From assembly GCA_012295275.1 (NCBI GenBank), contig CM022670.1, forward strand, positions 5,970,161 to 6,034,160: 64,000 nt of DNA. Reading direction: 5' to 3'. Of the stretch, positions 12,640-26,800 are shown piece after piece (the first letter of the stretch is position 1; each line of letters opens with the position of its first letter). The notes under the pieces were generated by a model. The model ran no database searches. It was not told where the DNA came from and saw only the letters and a program-made list of their open reading frames with translations. The position numbers were made by a program, and so were the translations under genes. Source of the stretch: Chrysomallon squamiferum. Its lineage: Eukaryota > Mollusca > Gastropoda > Neomphalida > Peltospiridae.

Positions 12640-12825
12640 ATGTTTTAAAATGTTCTTTGTGTGTTTGTCAGTGAGAAGCTTTAACTCTCTCCTCCCCCCC
12701 TGCCCCCAGAAAGATCGATTTCGGAGTGAACGGTTAATAATGGGGCAGCTGTCTGTGGGATTAATTTCACACACAAAGTGTCCAACCTGACCTTGTTGCG
12801 TGACTGCCTGTAAACAACATTTTTG
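12640..12825. promoter_or_regulatory. candidate regulatory islet (nuclear-receptor and forkhead-like sites)
   Basis: A GC-richer patch holds tgaccttg (12788-12795; the reverse is caaggtca, an extended nuclear-receptor half-site), tgtaaacaaca (12809-12819, forkhead-like), gggattaa (12757-12764, K50 homeodomain-like) and a cagctg E-box. Single short motifs arise by chance; the clustering in an islet is the only reason for listing it. Confidence 0.3.
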
Positions 12826-13877
12826 TTAATATTATTCAATACTGTCTTTGTTTTTCGGGGTTTTTTTTGTTCAAGGCTGTCTTTCCTGTTAATTGTCAGT
12901 CTGCTCTAAGAAAAGAAGTGTCGGCGCCTTTAGCAACGACATCATGCAGGACCGAGAAGAGGGGCAAACAAAGCACAACCCCTTTTTGGGATTGATTGAT
13001 GTTTTTTTCTTTCTTTCTTTCTTTCTGTATTTTTGGGTTGTTGTTTTTTTTTTTTTTTTTTTTTTTGTTATTATATTCTTCTTGGTTTTTTTTTTTTTAT
13101 ATTTATTTATTTATTTAAAGTTTATTATTTTTTTTTTTTTTTCTAAAGAAATACACCATTAGTCTCTTCAAAGTTGCACACATCAACAAGGAACTAAAAA
13201 TAACCAGTGATTAATGAGTATTATGTTTGTATTTGGTTCAGGTTTTATTTAATTACTTTCCACAGTATTTTATTTCGCTACTTAATACAAGTGTTTATCT
13301 CTGTATTTATTTTTAATTGTCTGCATACTTTACGGATTTCACAGCTTACAACTAATACAGAATTAAAATTAACTCTAAAAAAAAAAAAAAAAAAAAAAAA
13401 ATCAATTATTTCGACACAGATATTTGTAATTTCAGATGTCACGGCAGTTAATCGACTTAGAGCTGAACAAAAAAGAAAAAAGGTTGAACAAACAAAGAAA
13501 AAAAGGAAAAAAAAATAAAATAAAATAAAAACGAAGAAGGAAGAAGAGCGTCTTTTATTCGTTGCACTTTATCAAGTGTGCACGTACTGTGCCAGATAAG
13601 TTGTTACAATTTCTTCCATCGGATTATTTCCCGTTCTAAACTTATCAAAAAAAATGGTAGGTACATTGCTCTCCACGGAAAGTTTGTTTTAAATAAGTTA
13701 ACAGTCAAGAGAAATCTGTAGATAGTATATTTTCTCTTTCATATTACTTTTATTTAAAAAATGTATTATTGTTTATTTACTGTTAAACAAAAAACAAAGA
13801 AGTCTGTAGACAGTCTCTTTTTATTTCATAATATGTTTGTTGTTTTGTGTTTTGTTTTGTTGTTTTGCTTTATTGTT

Positions 13878-13910
<33 letters not shown>

Positions 13911-14503
13911 TTTGACAATTCACGGAAATGTTTCACGGAGGAATGTCTAACAGAGAACTCTTTAATTTTGTTTCGTTTTAAATTCATGAGTCGATTTTTC
14001 TCACTGACTTTTTATTATCACGTCATTTCCATCGAAATATTATAACAGCTTTTAATAAAAGAAAGCTACAGAAGAGAAAAAACTAATACATACTCTGTAG
14101 AAGTGCGCAGTCAAAAAATAGAACAGACATACGTAAAGTATAAGACATAATATATATAAATACACATACATATACACATACACATTTACACATACATTGA
14201 TAGAAACACACTTAGATATATATACATAACACATGTACATACATATATACGCACACATATATATATATACTTATAAAAACACACATAGAAACATATATGC
14301 ATGCATGAACACATATATGTATATACAGATATATCTATATATTATAGAAATTAGAAAAATACTCAATGCCAATTATAAGCACACATATACATCATATACA
14401 TACAGATGTACAAAACCAAATTTAGTTACATATATATTCAGAATCATACACACAGTTTAAAACAAACCCTAAAACATGCATATAACATTGACACACACAG
14501 AGA

Positions 14504-14538
<35 letters not shown>

Positions 14539-16600
14539 AATACATACACTCCAAGCATATTATTCATCAGTCATGAACGATCAGTATATTTACGACATGT
14601 ATACGTTTTTTACTCCAGTTGTAAGTCAATAAAACATACAAAAATAGATTCACTAGGTGCTTGTTTGCATTACCGCACAATTTGTTGATATCGACGTGTT
14701 TGCCAACGTAGTAACAGTCGACAGTAAGACTAATACAATATTGTGGTGAATTAACTCTGACGAAAATACTTCTACTGACGTCATTCCTCATCTGAACACA
14801 ACTTTAGATTTCTTTAAATGTTTCGTGATCATATACACATTCATGAACTGCTTATGTACAATTTCTCTTGACATGTGAAAAGCCATGCTCGTTGAACACC
14901 CTGTCGAAAATTGTAGGAAAATAATAAAACCAAGTTTTTTTGTTCAGCCTTTATTACGTTGTTTTTTTTTTTTTTTTTTTTTTTAAGTCATCAAAATAAA
15001 CTAATTAAAACTTTATTATTATTATTATTAACAAGTGAATAAATAAATGTTTATTTATTGATTCATCAAATAAAATGCCCATTTTTTTGTGCTCCAGCTG
15101 TGAAGTAAGCGAGGTGATTAAATCTGCCGGATTAATGCACACGGTCCCGCATTTACAAATTAGTTCGTTAATGCGCATAAATACAAATACAATTTTTTGA
15201 CTCGTTTGTTTTGTAGCTGTTAAACGACAATAAATCTAATCACATCTGAACATAGTTCATGAATAGCATTAAACCTATTTCTTCTTCTTTTTTTCGGTGG
15301 GGGATTCACTACTCGTTATCAGTAAGTACTTTAAAATAATTGTCTGTGCACGCATGCACACTGACAATACTATTATTGTACGGCGAAGTCCAAACATGAC
15401 TTCACAAACGTCTGATGCCGCAATGAACGACGACACCGTTTGACTACCAAGACAATTTAAAAAAAATGGTCGGGTATCTAAAAGTAATCGACACGTCCTG
15501 CACAACGTGGCGTTCATTTTTTTTTTTTTTTCGGCATTTTTGTGAGCACAGACAATTACTCACACATACAGCTTACATGCACACAGTTGTGTATCTACAC
15601 ACAGAGAAACATACACACAGACAAACAGAAACTACAGACACACAGATTATTAACAGACATTCACAGTAGTTTTGTTTTAGCTTACAATTTAAAACTTCCT
15701 GGTAGCGATGCTTAGTATAGTGATCAGTATAATCGTTCTACACACAATATTTGGTTATTGTAGTATTTGTTTTATGTTGTTGTTTTTTTAATTTCATAGG
15801 TTTTCAAAAGATGAATTAAAAGCGATGTTTGTTAGGTGTTTTTTTCCCTTCAGTTTCAATGAATAGTTTCAGGTTATTTTTCCTTTTCTGTGAGTAATTA
15901 ACAAATATTTTATACGTTTTCGCACACAGACAAGCAGAAAAAGATATAAATTAGATATGTTACGATAACAGTACCATTATATAAAATATTTACTAGATAA
16001 TGCCTCAAAATAAAACAAACCAGCCGAGCGTTTTATTTTTTTATTACGTGAATTAGCATTAATGAATCTGATGTCTACTACAAAATACCTTTCGCAGCTG
16101 TTTTACATTCCAATGTGTGTTGCGGAAGGTGTGTCTAACAAGAATAGATTTACTTCACACTGAACGTCTGCCGCCCACGTGCATGACTGTAACATTTACA
16201 TTATCAGTAGTAACAGCTACAGACAAGACACCGACGTCAGAGAGATGCGGAATCGATTCCGTACTGTAGTGGAAAACAAGATTATTTTCTTAATGCTATT
16301 TTCTACCCCAAGTTTTTTGTTTCTTTTTTTTTCTTTTCTTTCATTTTAATTTATCTTCGATCTAACGAAGTTACTGTATTTTCAGAAATATGCTCTAACT
16401 TTGTAAATGAAAACGCCTTTGCCGAAAATAACAGCTACAAAAAGAATGATAATAAAGGCAGGAACAACAATAGTTACATCATCATATTCAACAATAACAA
16501 AACAGTTTATTTAGCGTCAACAACAATAATAATATAGTTAACAACAACAACAACAACAATACCAACAACATCAGTAAACAAACAAATAAATAAATAAATA
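12826..16600. other. intergenic, low complexity
   Basis: No gene is supported. Contents are T-rich runs (13040-13140), poly(A) near 13378-13400, (GTT)n at 13875-13910, a long CA/TA-rich tract (14150-14460), (CA)n at 14502-14536 and poly(T) at 14960-14983. Two patches of higher complexity at 15090-15190 and 16040-16210 carry homeodomain-like taatg/attag words, cagctg and cacgtg, but nothing decisive. Confidence 0.55.
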
Positions 16601-16659
16601 CAATTTAAAATATTTGACTAATCATACTGTATTAAAATTTCGGTTAGTTTTGTTGTTTT

Positions 16660-16800
16660 AAATTAGCGGAGATTCCCGAGTGTTTCTATCACGAACAGTT
16701 ATTATATAAAAAGTCAGCAGTCGCCGGAGGAACTAACTGTGACGTCATAGCAATCATTAGCGAAGTAATTAGAACAGCAAAATGTTTGACATTCATAAAA
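16660..16800. promoter_or_regulatory. candidate regulatory islet with TATA-like word and palindromic CRE
   Basis: This islet holds tatataaaaag near 16702, then cgccgg, then tgacgtca at 16740-16747, then homeodomain-type words (cattagcg, gtaattag). The order TATA, GC step, CRE resembles a compact promoter, but no exon with coding potential follows before the (CA)n tract at 16830-16880. Confidence 0.3.
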
Positions 16801-16828
16801 GTCAGGCAAGTGCTTTCAATAATTTAAT

Positions 16829-16882
<54 letters not shown>

Positions 16883-17761
16883 GCAACACACTGATTTACC
16901 CTCATACACACACACGACACAGATTATGTTTTTATGATGCACGTGTGAAACATATTTCAGTTAATTTGGAAAACTAAACATAATGTCATATTTTTTTATT
17001 TCATTATTTCTTAAAATTACCAAGTGAAATCTTTACAACAACATCCTATTATAATGAAATAATTTCTATGTGTGCTATTATTAGCTCTTTTATATATTTA
17101 CATTATAAAACCGGACGTTTTCTTCTGGTTTTGTTTGTTTATTTATTTATTTTGATAGTTCGTTTGTTTGCTACTGTCAGTTGTTGTTCAAGTCTCTGCC
17201 GTCTCTCACACACAACATACAAAAACGCAAACACACATACGCCTATTCAAACACACACATATTCACATGTTGTTTTATGATGTTAAACAGTGTATTAAAC
17301 TTTTTTGCAACTAAGCACATCAACACAACAGCGATGTTAGTTGACGTTTGTACTGACCCCGTGCTAAAATGCTGTCAGCATCAAAAAAAAAATATTTTAC
17401 AGATGTCACCGCTATTATATATTATAAAAATATTTTTGTTATTACATTAAAAAAAAAAAAAAAAAAAAAACATAAAAATTATCAGTTGTCATAGAGATCC
17501 ACACACAAAGCATATCTATAACAAGGGGAAAAAAAAAAAAAAAAAGTTTCGTCAACATTAATTTTGTCAGTGGAAGCGACAACAATAATAAAAACTAAAC
17601 AATAATTAACTATCATCTTATGGGTGTGGATAGATATTTCCGCTTAAAAACGTTAAAAAAATTAAAATATATATATATATTATTTTAAAGTTCCTACTTT
17701 ACTCAGTGAAATATTAACATACGTTGTGCCATTTCTATTCTTTTTAAAATATCTTTTAAGG

Positions 17762-17795
<34 letters not shown>

Positions 17796-18453
17796 AATAA
17801 AACAGACATACAGTCTGCACAACATATAACTTCAAATAATAGACCAGTAAAATATTAGAAAAAAGTGATATTCGTAAAATTTTTAATTAATACGAACGCA
17901 CACGCACACGCACACTCACATACACACATTTGTCGTACTCTGCCCCGGTGATGACTGTCAGAGTTTGTGAATATTGCATTGTTTGTCATGTTTTGTGACA
18001 GTATCAGGAAAACGAAGACATTTTTTTAAAAGAAGATTTCGAGGGTAGGTTTTGCTTGCAGATTTCATATGCATAACTTTCCAACAAACCAGTATTTTTT
18101 TTTTCTATTCTTCGCCCTTCTTTGTCAAAAATGTGCTATCTTTTTCTTTATTTTTGTTGTTGTTTTGTTGTTTTGTTGCTGTTTTTTTTTTTTTTTTTTG
18201 GGTTGTGTGTTTGTGTGTGTGTGTGTGTGTGTTTTAAAAATTACGGCAATAGTAATACCTCTTGTCCAAAATCCAGTCTTCTTGTTTGTGAGGCTTTAGT
18301 AATTGTTTATAAATTATTGTCACGTGCTATCAACAAAAGGTTGTGCACTGTATATTAAACATGTATCAACTTAGTTACTCTGTATCTCTGACAATGATAA
18401 AAATATGAAATAATAATAATAATATGAATATACATTGATTTGAATAATTTTAC

Positions 18454-18498
<45 letters not shown>

Positions 18499-18654
18499 TA
18501 TAGCTGCCTATAGAAATCATTGAAAATGAAGGAAGTAAATTACTAAAGTTATTATAGTTTATATTATTACCTCATTATTTTAAAGTATCTCTGTTAACTT
18601 GAGGGCACGATGTATGTCATTATTGCCAGTCATATCTTATTTATTTATTTATTG

Positions 18655-18696
<42 letters not shown>

Positions 18697-18800
18697 GATT
18701 TTAGTAATTCGTTTTTGTTGTTGTTTTTGTTGGGTTTTTTTTTTTTTTTTTTGCTCCGTTTACCAACTTACTTATTTATTATCTGCATATTTCTGATAAG
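16801..18800. other. intergenic, microsatellites only
   Basis: (CA)n at 16830-16880, poly(A) near 17449-17470 and 17527-17545, (TTTA)n near 17766-17793, poly(T) at 18182-18199 followed by (GT)n to 18231, (TAA)n at 18456-18497 and (TTA)n at 18655-18696. No gene is recognised. Confidence 0.6.
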
Positions 18801-18819
18801 AAATTAAATAAACTAAATG

Positions 18820-19010
18820 TAAATGACTGTGACGCGTTCCAAAAAGGTGCGTTACCACATGACGTAAATAAAGATGAGTATGTAAATATTTACACGTGAC
18901 CCATGGAAAACTTGTAAACTGAATACAGTGAAATAAACAGACATGGCTCATGCGGAATTCGGTCAGAGTCTTATCGCATCCGGTACTATCGCACGCTAGT
19001 GACAAGGGTG
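18820..19010. promoter_or_regulatory. candidate regulatory islet with forkhead-like palindrome and E-box
   Basis: A 190-bp islet contains atgacgtaa (18869-18877), the perfect 14-bp palindrome tgtaaatatttaca (18881-18894), which is two opposed forkhead-type sites, and an overlapping cacgtg E-box (18893-18898). No coding frame stands out. It lies 1.3 kb upstream of the SLC6 start, so it could serve that gene. Confidence 0.35.
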
Positions 19011-19537
19011 AACCAAATTAAAACAAAATCATATTTTATTACATATATCCTAAATTTAGTGGGATGGTGTTTTCGGTTTGTAAAAAAGAATCGATTCAAG
19101 TTTGATTCTTGACATCATGAGTTTTGACCTCATTTCATTTGTAAGTCATTCACTGATGAACTTCGATATTCCCATCTGCCTAAAATTTCCCAAAACATTA
19201 AATTTTTAGTGCACCAAGGTAATTTGGAGAGGATTATTTTACCTTTCCTTTGTCGATCCTCACTATGAGGCCCATTTAGGGACAAAAATACTGAAGGATT
19301 AATTAAATAATTTAGTGTCGGTACTACAACATTGTCTTTAAAATTTTGTGATATAATACTTGAGATTCAAAACCAAGAAACTAACTAAGTAAATAAATAG
19401 AGATAAAACCGCAGGTTATTTAAAAATTAATAATCGAAACAATAAAATGTTTCAAAATCGAATTAAAAATATTCTAATTAAATGACTGACGATTAATTTT
19501 GATTACATTAATATTTAGTAATGTACAATTATGTCAG

Positions 19538-19597
<60 letters not shown>

Positions 19598-19841
19598 CAT
19601 GCACCCTGGTCTCAACAGCATAAAAACACCTCACCTACCGTTTCATATTACAAGCCAAATTATTTAGTAAGTTTATACTGCGTAACCCCCTCGTATAGGC
19701 CTGTCTTTTGTTATTCTGTATTAATTCAGTTCCGATTACCACGAGGTATTTAACTAGGTTCACTTGACGGACACTTCTCCGCGTGGTTTTAAAAGAAATT
19801 ACGTAACATGTGATAATTAAAAAAAAAAAAAAAAAAATAAA

Positions 19842-19874
<33 letters not shown>

Positions 19875-20302
19875 TTATAAAAAATAAAGTAAAATAAAAC
19901 ATTTCAAGCCCCCCAAAAAAATTTATAAAAAATTATTACAATGTTAAAATAGCATCGATTAATTTATTATTATTTTATACACCACAATTTATTCATATTA
20001 TATGAATGATTGCATTATTTATGTTAGTTCATTTTTGCTACTTCTTCGGGCTAACAAAAATAAAAACTAAATTAATTCGATCTGCTGCGGCTCTGTTATT
20101 GGCAGCAGATGCCGAGCTCCCTACTAATACCCCTTAAACATAATGGACTAGTCAAAATTCGTCATATAAGATATTTAAAGAGGCAGGATGAACACGGTCT
20201 GTCATCATTAGGTCTTTCAAGAGAAGTGCTAAATAATAAAATTTCTCTGTTTACTTCAGAAGTGGACAATCTTTGAATTTTACGTGTCAAGATAACGTAA
20301 TA
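19011..20302. other. upstream region of SLC6 gene
   Basis: AT-rich DNA with (GA)n at 19540-19593 and (TAA)n near 19843-19869. At 20080-20110 a perfect 9-bp inverted repeat (atctgctgc ... gcagcagat, 13-base loop) lies about 190 bases before the proposed start codon, so it may fall in the leader or promoter. No clear TATA box is seen. Confidence 0.45.
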
Positions 20303-23300
20303 ATGGGATTCTTTAAAATTGAAAAGGTGAGTGTTCTATTCTTACTATCATCTATGAAACTTGAAAGAAAAGAGGAAAGAAAAACACTCGTCTGCTTCTC
20401 CAAGAGCCACGCGCTTTTCCCAAAACCGACTTTCTTCGAGGAATTTTACCATTTAATTTTAATTTTATGAATTAAAAATTAGCCAGAACTATTACCAGTT
20501 AAAAATGATTCAGATTACAAAAATATTTCTTTTATGTTTTATGTTTTTTTATTACACTTTTTTTTCTTATTTTAAAAAAAAATAAAATAAAATCAAAAAT
20601 AAAAATTATTTCCACTAATTAATTTGCAGTTACCATTGTAAAAAAAGAAAAAAGAAAAAAAAAAAGATTTCTTTTTCGTATAATCATAATATAAATTCCT
20701 AATGATAATTAACTTGTCGTAATTACTTTTTATTTTATTAGATAACCCATTTTGGGGGGAAAATCCGGTTTTCATTAAACAATATGTATTTATTATTATT
20801 ATTATTTTACTCTTTTTTTTAATTAAAAAAATTCCGCGATAAAACAAACAAAGATAACAGATTGTTCTGTATCAGTATGTTACTTCATCACTTCTTGGAT
20901 TTCCATATTGTCTTATTCCAAACAGACTATTTTTCACAATTTGGAAAAAGCAAATAATAGTTAATTTTTCTTTTGCATAATATTATATATTATATTTTAG
21001 CTAAACCACAATTTCTTTTATATTTTGGAAAAATTGTCACATGTAATCATACACTTTTATGTCTTTTGTTTAGAATATGAAATCTTGTAGCATACCAGTT
21101 AAAATGACTCATGTTTTAACATGGTTTTCTTTACTAGTTACATACATTTTCTGCCAGACAAAATAGTCTGATATGTACTGTCAACTCATATTCTACAATA
21201 ATACAAAAATATTAATATTTACTCTGTCTTTACTTATCACAAATAAGTTTCTTAAACAATTATATTTTATTATATATATTCAATTTCTACTTATATTTTC
21301 TCATAATAATAAAAAGAAAATACTGAACAGTATAGTTTGTTTTAAAATTTATTTCCATGAATGAGGGCTAGGAATCTTTTAGTAGAGAAAACTGTATAAT
21401 TATTTATTTCAGGAAAGTGATGTGAAAGGACCTCATATCCTATACAGTACAATGTATTTTTAATGGATTTTTTCAGTTGAGCATTGATAAGGAGACAAAG
21501 CTTTTAGTTCAGTACATTTTATAATTTTAATAATTGTTTCAGGAGAGTGGGGTGAAGGAGATTGATGTCTCATATACGTCTTCTACCAGTACAGTTAGTG
21601 GAGATGAAAACACAGCTCGTGGAAACTGGTCAGGAAGAATGGATTTTCTGCTGTCTTGTATTGGTTATGCAGTTGGATTGGGAAATATTTGGAGATTTCC
21701 ATATCTTTGCTATAGAAGTGGTGGTGGTAAGAATTATTTTCTGAAATGTGTGTAGTTGAAGTATTGTTAAAATACTTCATATTTCATTGCAAGTAGCTTG
21801 ATGCTGTTATAAATTGATTTGGTTTTCATGCTGCACAATGAAGGAACTAACTTTTTACTGTAAATTAATTTTTTTGTAATTATTCATATATCAGGAGAAA
21901 ACATTTTATCTGTAATTTAAATGGCTTTGAGTATATTAAACTTCTGGTGTTCAGAATTATTTTATACGATTTTCAGACTACTCTTAACATCTATTGCTAT
22001 TTTTAAATATTTATTTTTAAAAATTTAGGTGCCTTTCTTATTCCCTATGTTCTCTTTCTGCTATTGTGTGGAGTGCCTCTGTTTTTCATGGAAATTTCCT
22101 ATGGACAGTTTGCTAGTCTGAGTCCAATTAGCGTGTGGAAGATGAGTCCACTTTTCAAAGGTAAACAGTTTTCTTAAATAAAATATCCATTTACTTCACG
22201 TTTGGTTAAGTGTTTATATAATACCTATTTATTTATCCATCTTGTCAATTTTTATGCTTATATCGTAATATGATGTACTTGTTTTTGAAGAATTACTGCT
22301 AATACCTAATTAATATTTCTTGTTATTTTAGGTAGATATTTTAAATAAAGCAGTAAAAAATGAAACAATTCTATGGTTTTTGCTTACAACCTTTATACGA
22401 CATTTTTTTTCTTTAGGTTTGTCAAAGTTGTATTTTTACCTCAATGTTTAAACAAAATAATGCAACTTATCTTTTTAACTTTCAGAAAATATCATTTTCA
22501 TTACTTAAATCTTTGAAGTAAAAATAACTTGACTTTATTTGTCATTTCATTTTATCATACATTTCACCGTATTACAAGTTATATTATTTGAACTCTGTTT
22601 AAGGGGTGTAAATTTTATTTTTAACAGGTGTTGGTTATGGAATGGTTATTATTTCAACTATTGTCTGCATTTATTACAACATCATCATTACATGGACACT
22701 TTATTACTTGTTTATGTCCATGAGAGCTGTGTTGCCTTGGGCTACATGTGACAATGAATGGAACACTGACTTCTGTGTTTTGAAGAATCATGCTGATCAA
22801 AATAACACCGGAGTAATGAAATACATGAACAGTACTGTGCTTAATGCCACAACCATGTTACGAAATCTTAGTACAGATGTAGTCATTTCTAACAAAACCA
22901 AAACAGCCAGTGAAGAATTTTGGCAGTAAGTTATTTTGAAATTTTTAAAAACTTTGAATCTTTTGGAAATATGATTGTTTTTATGATTTTTATGATTTAG
23001 TTATTTATTTTATTAAATGCGATATAAATTATATACAGACTTGTAATATTTTAGTAGTATGGTATCGAATAATAATTTTTTATCTATAAAATTGTTTTCT
23101 GTTAATTCATTATAAACATGTTGTCTAGTTAAACAAAACAAAAAACAGTTAATCTAAAAATGATTTTACAGGCGTCATGTTTTGGATATATCTGATGGAA
23201 TTGATAATGTTGGAGCTATTCGCTGGCCATTGTTGGGTTGTCTTGCTCTTGCCTGGGTTGTTGTCTTCCTCTGCCTTTGCAAAGGTGTAAAGTCATCAGG

Positions 23301-23782
23301 AAAGGTAATTCAATTCATCCATTTCTAATAAGCTACTCTTTCTGTTTCTGAGAAATCTGACACTTAACATACTTAAATAAAAAGCCTTAAAATAATCCAT
23401 TCAGTTGTATGAAAGTAATTTTAAAAATAAAAAGTTCAGCTTGCTTCTTTGAAAAACTCCAAATATATTTATTTTATCCACACACTGTATTATATTTATA
23501 TTCTTATTTTTTATTTAATTTCCACAAATGACACGATTGTTTTTTTTATATATAAATTTCTTGTACAAACCTTATTTAAAAAAAAAAAAAAAATGACAAA
23601 ACTGAACTTTTCTAAATATGATTTTCAGGTGGTGTATGTTACTGCTACTTTTCCATATATGGTTCTGCTGATTCTTATGATCAGAGGTGTTACTCTTCCT
23701 GGAGCTGTTAATGGAATACATTTCTACCTTGTACCTCAGTGGGAAAAGCTTTTGGAATTTAAGGTATACATAACTTAGACAT

Positions 23783-23839
<57 letters not shown>

Positions 23840-26800
23840 AAAACTCATATGAATATGAATAATTTATAAAATCCACATTGATGAGACAAGTTAGATATCA
23901 TTAATTAAATAAAAAATATTTTAATTTTAGTTTAATTGTACTTTTTTTATTGTTTCATAATTTTCACTATTTGATTTGTTGAGAACCAGTTCATTTCAAT
24001 AATACTATGTCATCACAAATTCAAATTATAAAAATTTATATGCTAATCAAATGCAAAGATATTGGGAGTATGCAATTGCTATTTAATGAAATTACAGTAT
24101 TTTTTGGGCATATGTTGATTAATTCTAATTCTAATAATCATTGTTCATCTCGGTTATTATGGTTACCTTCGTATTGAACAAATTTCTGTTAAAATTTGGT
24201 GATGTGCAACTGATCATTAATAATAACATTAACATGCAGGACATTCTACTTACATAAGGCAGTAATGTACTTAATTAACATGCCAGATCTAAATTGGTAA
24301 CATAATATTCGTGCCTCATCTTTATACTACAAGAAATTCAATTTATGTAAAAGGAAGTTATTTTATTTTTGACAGGTTTGGGGAGATGCTGCCTTACAAA
24401 TTTTCTATTCTGTGGGAATGTCTTGGGGAGCACTGATTACAATGGCAAGCTACAACAAGTTCCACAACAATGTCTACAGGTAAAGCCTCAGATTTCTCAG
24501 ACCATTAATAAAAATGACTAAAATGATTTTGATTTTTTAGTACTGATTTTGAAACTACAGATTTTATTTACATATTTTATTTTTCAAACAGTAATTGTTG
24601 CATATAGAGCAAACTTTCAAAACTGTACACAAAACAAAGGCTGGCATGCTTTGGTTTTTACATGAAATTAAAGCCAAACTTTTCACTTTTACCATCTATT
24701 AATACTGTTCATTACTACTTAAAATTATAAATATATGAAATAAAAATGGATTTAATTCTTTTTTTCTAGAGATGCAATGATTGTTCCATTTCTGAACTGT
24801 GGTACCAGCGTTTTTGCTGGACTTGTTATATTCTCTGTACTTGGTTTTATGGCTCATGAAACAGGTGTCAATATTGAAGATGTGGTTAATCAAGGTAAAT
24901 TGTAAAACGTTTTTTTTTTTATTATTTAAAAATTTTTTTTATTAATAAAGTAATCGTGAGTACAGTGTATTGTTTATTATTTTTTTATCCCATGTTTTTT
25001 TTACAGAAATTGTCTGGTTTTCAGAACATGAAAGAGGTTTAGATTTAGAATTTTGTTCTAATGCAGGTTGTCATAAATATAGCTTGTATATAAAAATTTC
25101 TTTGGATTTCAGGCCCAGGATTGACATTTGTAGCATACCCTGAAGCTGTAGCCAAGCTTCCGATCTCCCCTCTGTGGGCTATCCTGTTTTTCACCATGCT
25201 CTTCACTATTGGTTTGGACAGTCAGGTATGGTTTCCGTGTTTCTTTCTCTTCTCTCAAATTACCAGTTGCATCAGTTCTATGAATACCATCATGTTTCAC
25301 CAAATCCTGAACAAACATGGTCTTGTTCTCTCTGTACTCTCTATAGACCAGTAGTCTTAGCTTGGATTAGATGTAGCATCCTCCTTGTCTGAGATTTTTA
25401 CTCTGGGTTCCTCAAAAAACAAAACAAACAGAAGGGCAAAATAATTTTTGTATTTTTTTTTTCACTTAAGTGATAAAGATCAAAAGCTTTCTTTTGTTAT
25501 AAACATTAAATGTTTACCATATTGAACACTTTTTGTGATGACCAGCTGTTGTTTCCAGTAGTAAAGAAACTACAATGACCTAGATGAAATAATTTAACAC
25601 ATTTGATTTATAAAAAAAAAATAAAGTGGATTGCAAATTGAATACTTAAGTATATACTAAGGCATACAATTTAAGTATTAAATATGTTTCAAAAGAATTT
25701 ATAAAGGAAATTTAGATAAACGTTTTCAAATGTCTTTATGTTAATTCTTTACATGTTTAAATTTTTGTTTATTAATTTTTGCCTTTCTGTTTATCATAAA
25801 ATGTCCTGATATGTTATGTACATTCTTTATATTTAAATTTAATTAGATAGTTTTCGCTCTTTCCAAGATTCATTTTATCTGTCACTAGTTTTAACATAAG
25901 TCAATATAACGTTTCTTTTATAAGTAAATGTTATCAGAAAAATCTAAATTTTATGTAGGATTTAATATAAATTGTAGTTTTGTAAAAGTTACTAGTTCCA
26001 TGTAAAATAGTTTAATATTGCTCAAATAGTTAATGTAACACCAAATAATGATTTATGAATCTAATAATATAGTTAACTAAAAAAAGCTTTCTTTAATCCT
26101 TGCTTTCTTCCCTAACCTAATTTAAATTATGATACTGTAAATTCTAATATGATTTTAACCGATATATTTCCATTTATTATTCACTGCAAAAATATAAAAA
26201 ATACACGAGTTTCAATGTGAAAAATATTCTTGTTACTTTGATCTTGAAGTCAAAATAGGACATGCAAACATTACAGAAATAATGTTTAATTTGGTTACAT
26301 AATAATGTTTCCAAACTATGAAAGTTTATAAATATTTTAAATTTACTTCATAAATATATGGTATTAAATGTTTAAAAAAGAGTTTTCCCACGGTAACTTG
26401 TGATTGGAATTTCAAAGTATGTTTACTATATCACATTATGCCATGTTTGTTCTCACTGTAGATATGCTATTGTAAATTCTGTAAACTGTAAATAAGATAT
26501 TTTAAAAATACATTGAATTTCTGGGCCATCTTGTAATTTTTAGAAACTACTGGTGAAGCATGGTGCTTACCTCACATTGTAATAGTTCAAGTTGTGGGAT
26601 TATCTATAAATTAAAAAATTAAAAAATTAAGAAATATTCACTTTTTTCTTTTCTGCCCATTCCTTTCAAGGGAATCATGTTGGGAGCTGTTCAGAATGTG
26701 CCATATTTTTATAATGATATACAGCTTAATTTGTGCAAAAGCAATAACTTAAACTAGCTCAATGCTGAACAGTATTTTTGTTTTCCAACAAATTAAACTT

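Noticed and set aside
14052-14460. Tyr/Cys/Ile-rich frames on both strands
   Set aside because: The DNA is a CA/TA-rich degenerate tract and the frames have no family resemblance or splice context.
26545-26600. tRNA gene in SLC6 intron 9
   Set aside because: A weak B-box-like word is present, but no cloverleaf can be drawn; at most a decayed SINE.
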